In this document: positions 62,343-64,000 of the stretch, piece after piece | How positions within the stretch are numbered: position 1 is the stretch's first letter | Layout: the number at the start of each line of letters is the position of its first letter | Assembly: GCA_934045905.1 (NCBI GenBank) | Contig: OW203763.1 | Span: 36,655,017 to 36,719,016 of the forward strand | Reading direction: 5' to 3' | DNA length: 64,000 nt | Origin: Leuctra nigra | Taxonomy: Eukaryota > Arthropoda > Insecta > Plecoptera > Leuctridae | Notes under the pieces: generated by a model | Told to the model about the DNA's origin: nothing | The model's database searches: none | Seen by the model: the letters and a program-made list of their open reading frames with translations, nothing else | Position numbers and translations under genes: made by a program

Positions 62343-62778
62343 ATAATAGGGAAGTCACCTAAAATTTTATTCTTGTTAATTCGTAATTATCAACACAAAT
62401 AACAATGACAAACCCACTTATCACCAGCGAAATTTAAAATTTTCATTCATATAAATCAAATTCAAATGTCAAGTTATATTTTGGCGGGGAAAACGGCAGG
62501 CAACGAGAATCAGGATTGTGATGTCATTTCCAAGTCTCCAACAATGGTTACCATGGTGATTCCTTTGTTGCTATGGCAATATAGAGGATTGTGATGTCAT
62601 TGTCAATTTTCCTGTTTAAAAATTATAAGAAAATTATCAAACTTTGTTACTGAATTTCTCGAAAACTACTTGTCCCACAACAAAAATAAACCTATAGGTA
62701 TCTGTGTTCAGCAACATTTCAACTTTAATAAAATTACTATTATTCTGAAATCTAATTGATAAGTGTATTCCCTATTAT
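62343..62778. mobile_element. TIR element with ATAATAGGGAA ends
   Basis: ATAATAGGGAA (62343-62353) and TTCCCTATTAT (62768-62778) are perfect inverted copies. In copy 1 of the surrounding repeat the same place reads TTTCATAAACGTTTGAAAG without the insert, so the limits are defined by an empty site. 428-436 bp, no coding capacity. The superfamily is not certain. Confidence 0.75.
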
Positions 62779-64000
62779 GCGTTTGAAAGTTTCTGTTCTA
62801 ACTACCTTACCTTGGAACATTGGAACTGAGGCATCAATGTTGCCGTGATCCATAGCAACAAGCAAAATGTCCGTAAAATGTCAATAACTTTTGGATTTAA
62901 ACACAGATTTGTCTGAAAATTGTCAAAAACACAGATAATGTTCGTCCCAATGACCATGCAAAGTTTTAAGTTGATCGATCAAACGGTTCTAGTTTAAATG
63001 TAAAAAATCACAGTAAAGATGGTTTTAAATTTTAACCAATGGGAGGATTTGACTAAAACTTTGTATGATTGGGTAAAATGTTAGTGGTAATGACATGTCA
63101 AAATTTCAATTTGATCAAACTAACCAATCGAAAGATATTTTTTTTTAAATTTGAACCAATCAGGGGATTTCAAAAAAATAGGGTCTGCAACGCCCGGAAA
63201 TGGTCAGTACATGTGTGCAAAATTTCAGCTTGATCAAAGAAAAACTGTGACTTGTATATCGTCAGTAACAAAAAAAAAACAAAAAAAAACAGAGGTCCGT
63301 GCCAAAAGAGCCAAAAGGAGACGCTCACTTCGCTCGCTCAATTAATTCCTTGGAACTTTGCAACAAACTTTCATAGTATCCTTTACTATTAATGCACAGT
63401 TTTGACCTTGAGCTCTGAATTTGCGTTACGATAGACCTCTATAGAAATCGTCATTTTAGCCCAATTTTAATCAAACCCGGACTTTTCCTGTAGATAATTT
63501 CGAGCCAAATAAAGTGCACACAATTTCAATCGAATCCGTTGAGTATTTCGAGAGATATTGCATGGAATGCACAATATCATGGAAAAACACACTTTTTTCG
63601 AAACTTTAAAACTTCAGGAAGCCGTGAATCCATTGGCAGTGAAGAAAATACAATTTAACTCTGTGGACCTTGACTCAATAGAACCACATGAAAAGCAACA
63701 TTTAAATGTAATTGTTATTTTGGGGGTTGAGAATGTTGTGGAGGGTGGATGGAGGGGGGCGCAAGAGAACATTTCTGATATTGGAAATTTTTCTCGGGTG
63801 TTCCTCCTTACGTCACATCGCATTTTGAAAATGATTTGAGTATATTGAAAACTGAAACTACCATTTAGAAATCAAAATTGTATAGTTGTTAATTGTTGTG
63901 GATAAATAAAATGAATAAAATCGCATTAAATTCTATACTACTCAGTCTTGACCATGGGCTTCAAGTATACTTTGTGCTTTATCGATCATGACCAAATAGC

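Larger units (their letters stand above)
60568..63345. repeat. Tandem duplication of a ~1.2-kb repeat, each copy with a different insertion
   Basis: CTAGGAAAACGCTCTGAGTA starts both copies (60568 and 62068), and AATCAGGGGATTTCAAAAAA plus CGCCCGGAAATGGTCAGTAC end both (near 61773 and 63155). Copy 1 is interrupted at about 60735-61205 by a LINE fragment; copy 2 is interrupted at 62343-62778 by a TIR element. Each copy shows the empty site of the other's insertion. A diverged third start (GAACGCGTTGATCAGCGAGC) is at 59968. Confidence 0.8.
58850..64000. other. Repeat-rich right end without a host gene
   Basis: Contains G/C homopolymers (59098-59129, 59557-59576, 59782-59809), a ~1.4-kb sequence present in two tandem copies (60568 on and 62068 on) each with its own insertion, and a LINE RT fragment. 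The last 650 bp (63350-64000) contain phrases such as AATTTCAATCGAATCCGTTG that are common in insect repeats. No host coding exon recognised. Confidence 0.55.

Noticed and set aside
63558..63839. 93-codon plus-strand frame near the right edge
   Set aside because: No known domain or splice context; the minus strand is open over the same bases, and the region looks repeat-derived.

Overview
The window is a piece of an animal nuclear genome, almost certainly an insect: AT-rich DNA, genes broken into many exons with GT/AG introns, and introns full of MITEs, a hAT element, a Helitron, SINEs and LINE fragments. A true fibrillar collagen (VWC modules, a ~1,011-residue uninterrupted-phase triple helix and a COLFI C-propeptide) argues against Drosophila, which lacks this class, and fits insects such as hemipterans or hymenopterans. 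The species cannot be fixed from the sequence alone. Coordinates of exons below come from reading splice sites and checking that the codon phase matches across every junction.

Three genes carry the window. (1) 21824 down to 1, minus strand, running off the left edge: a very large Arg/Ser- and Lys-rich nuclear protein (at least 2,343 residues), with one 5.3-kb exon that holds a KSDKSDR-type charged repeat block, a 56-residue repeat in three copies, and an RSPHRDD repeat block. It looks like an RNA-processing or nuclear-speckle protein, but I do not recognise the exact family. (2) 25724-28864, plus strand: a 1,046-residue coiled-coil protein in a single coding exon, ending in four copies of a proline-rich 41-residue repeat; it is divergent from gene 1. 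(3) 56746 down to 30105, minus strand: a fibrillar collagen alpha chain in 25 phase-consistent exons (1,558 residues, the signal peptide exon not found with certainty), tail-to-tail with gene 2.

The most unusual structure is in the collagen gene. Two different exons (the last VWC exon and the third COLFI exon) have had their 3' end plus the 5' splice site copied in tandem into the following intron: ten 104-bp units at 50002-51035, and three exon-end copies embedded in a minisatellite whose every unit carries a GGTGAGT donor-like motif at about 33600-34268. The collagen also lacks exactly the two C-propeptide cysteines that make the interchain disulfides in vertebrate fibrillar collagens, and has one Gly-to-Ala break in the main helix.

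The accessory DNA includes a nest of elements in an intron of gene 1 (a 3.4-kb hAT element with perfect 12-bp ends and an 8-bp target duplication, containing a pogo/Tigger-like element that itself contains a LINE 3' end, plus a 398-bp foldback), a 918-bp Helitron with a 456-bp perfect (ATGT)n tract, tRNA-derived SINEs, a six-copy MITE family, many single foldback MITEs, and an unusual number of long G or C homopolymers. The right end (56747-64000) is repeat-rich and shows no convincing host gene apart from one possible small exon.
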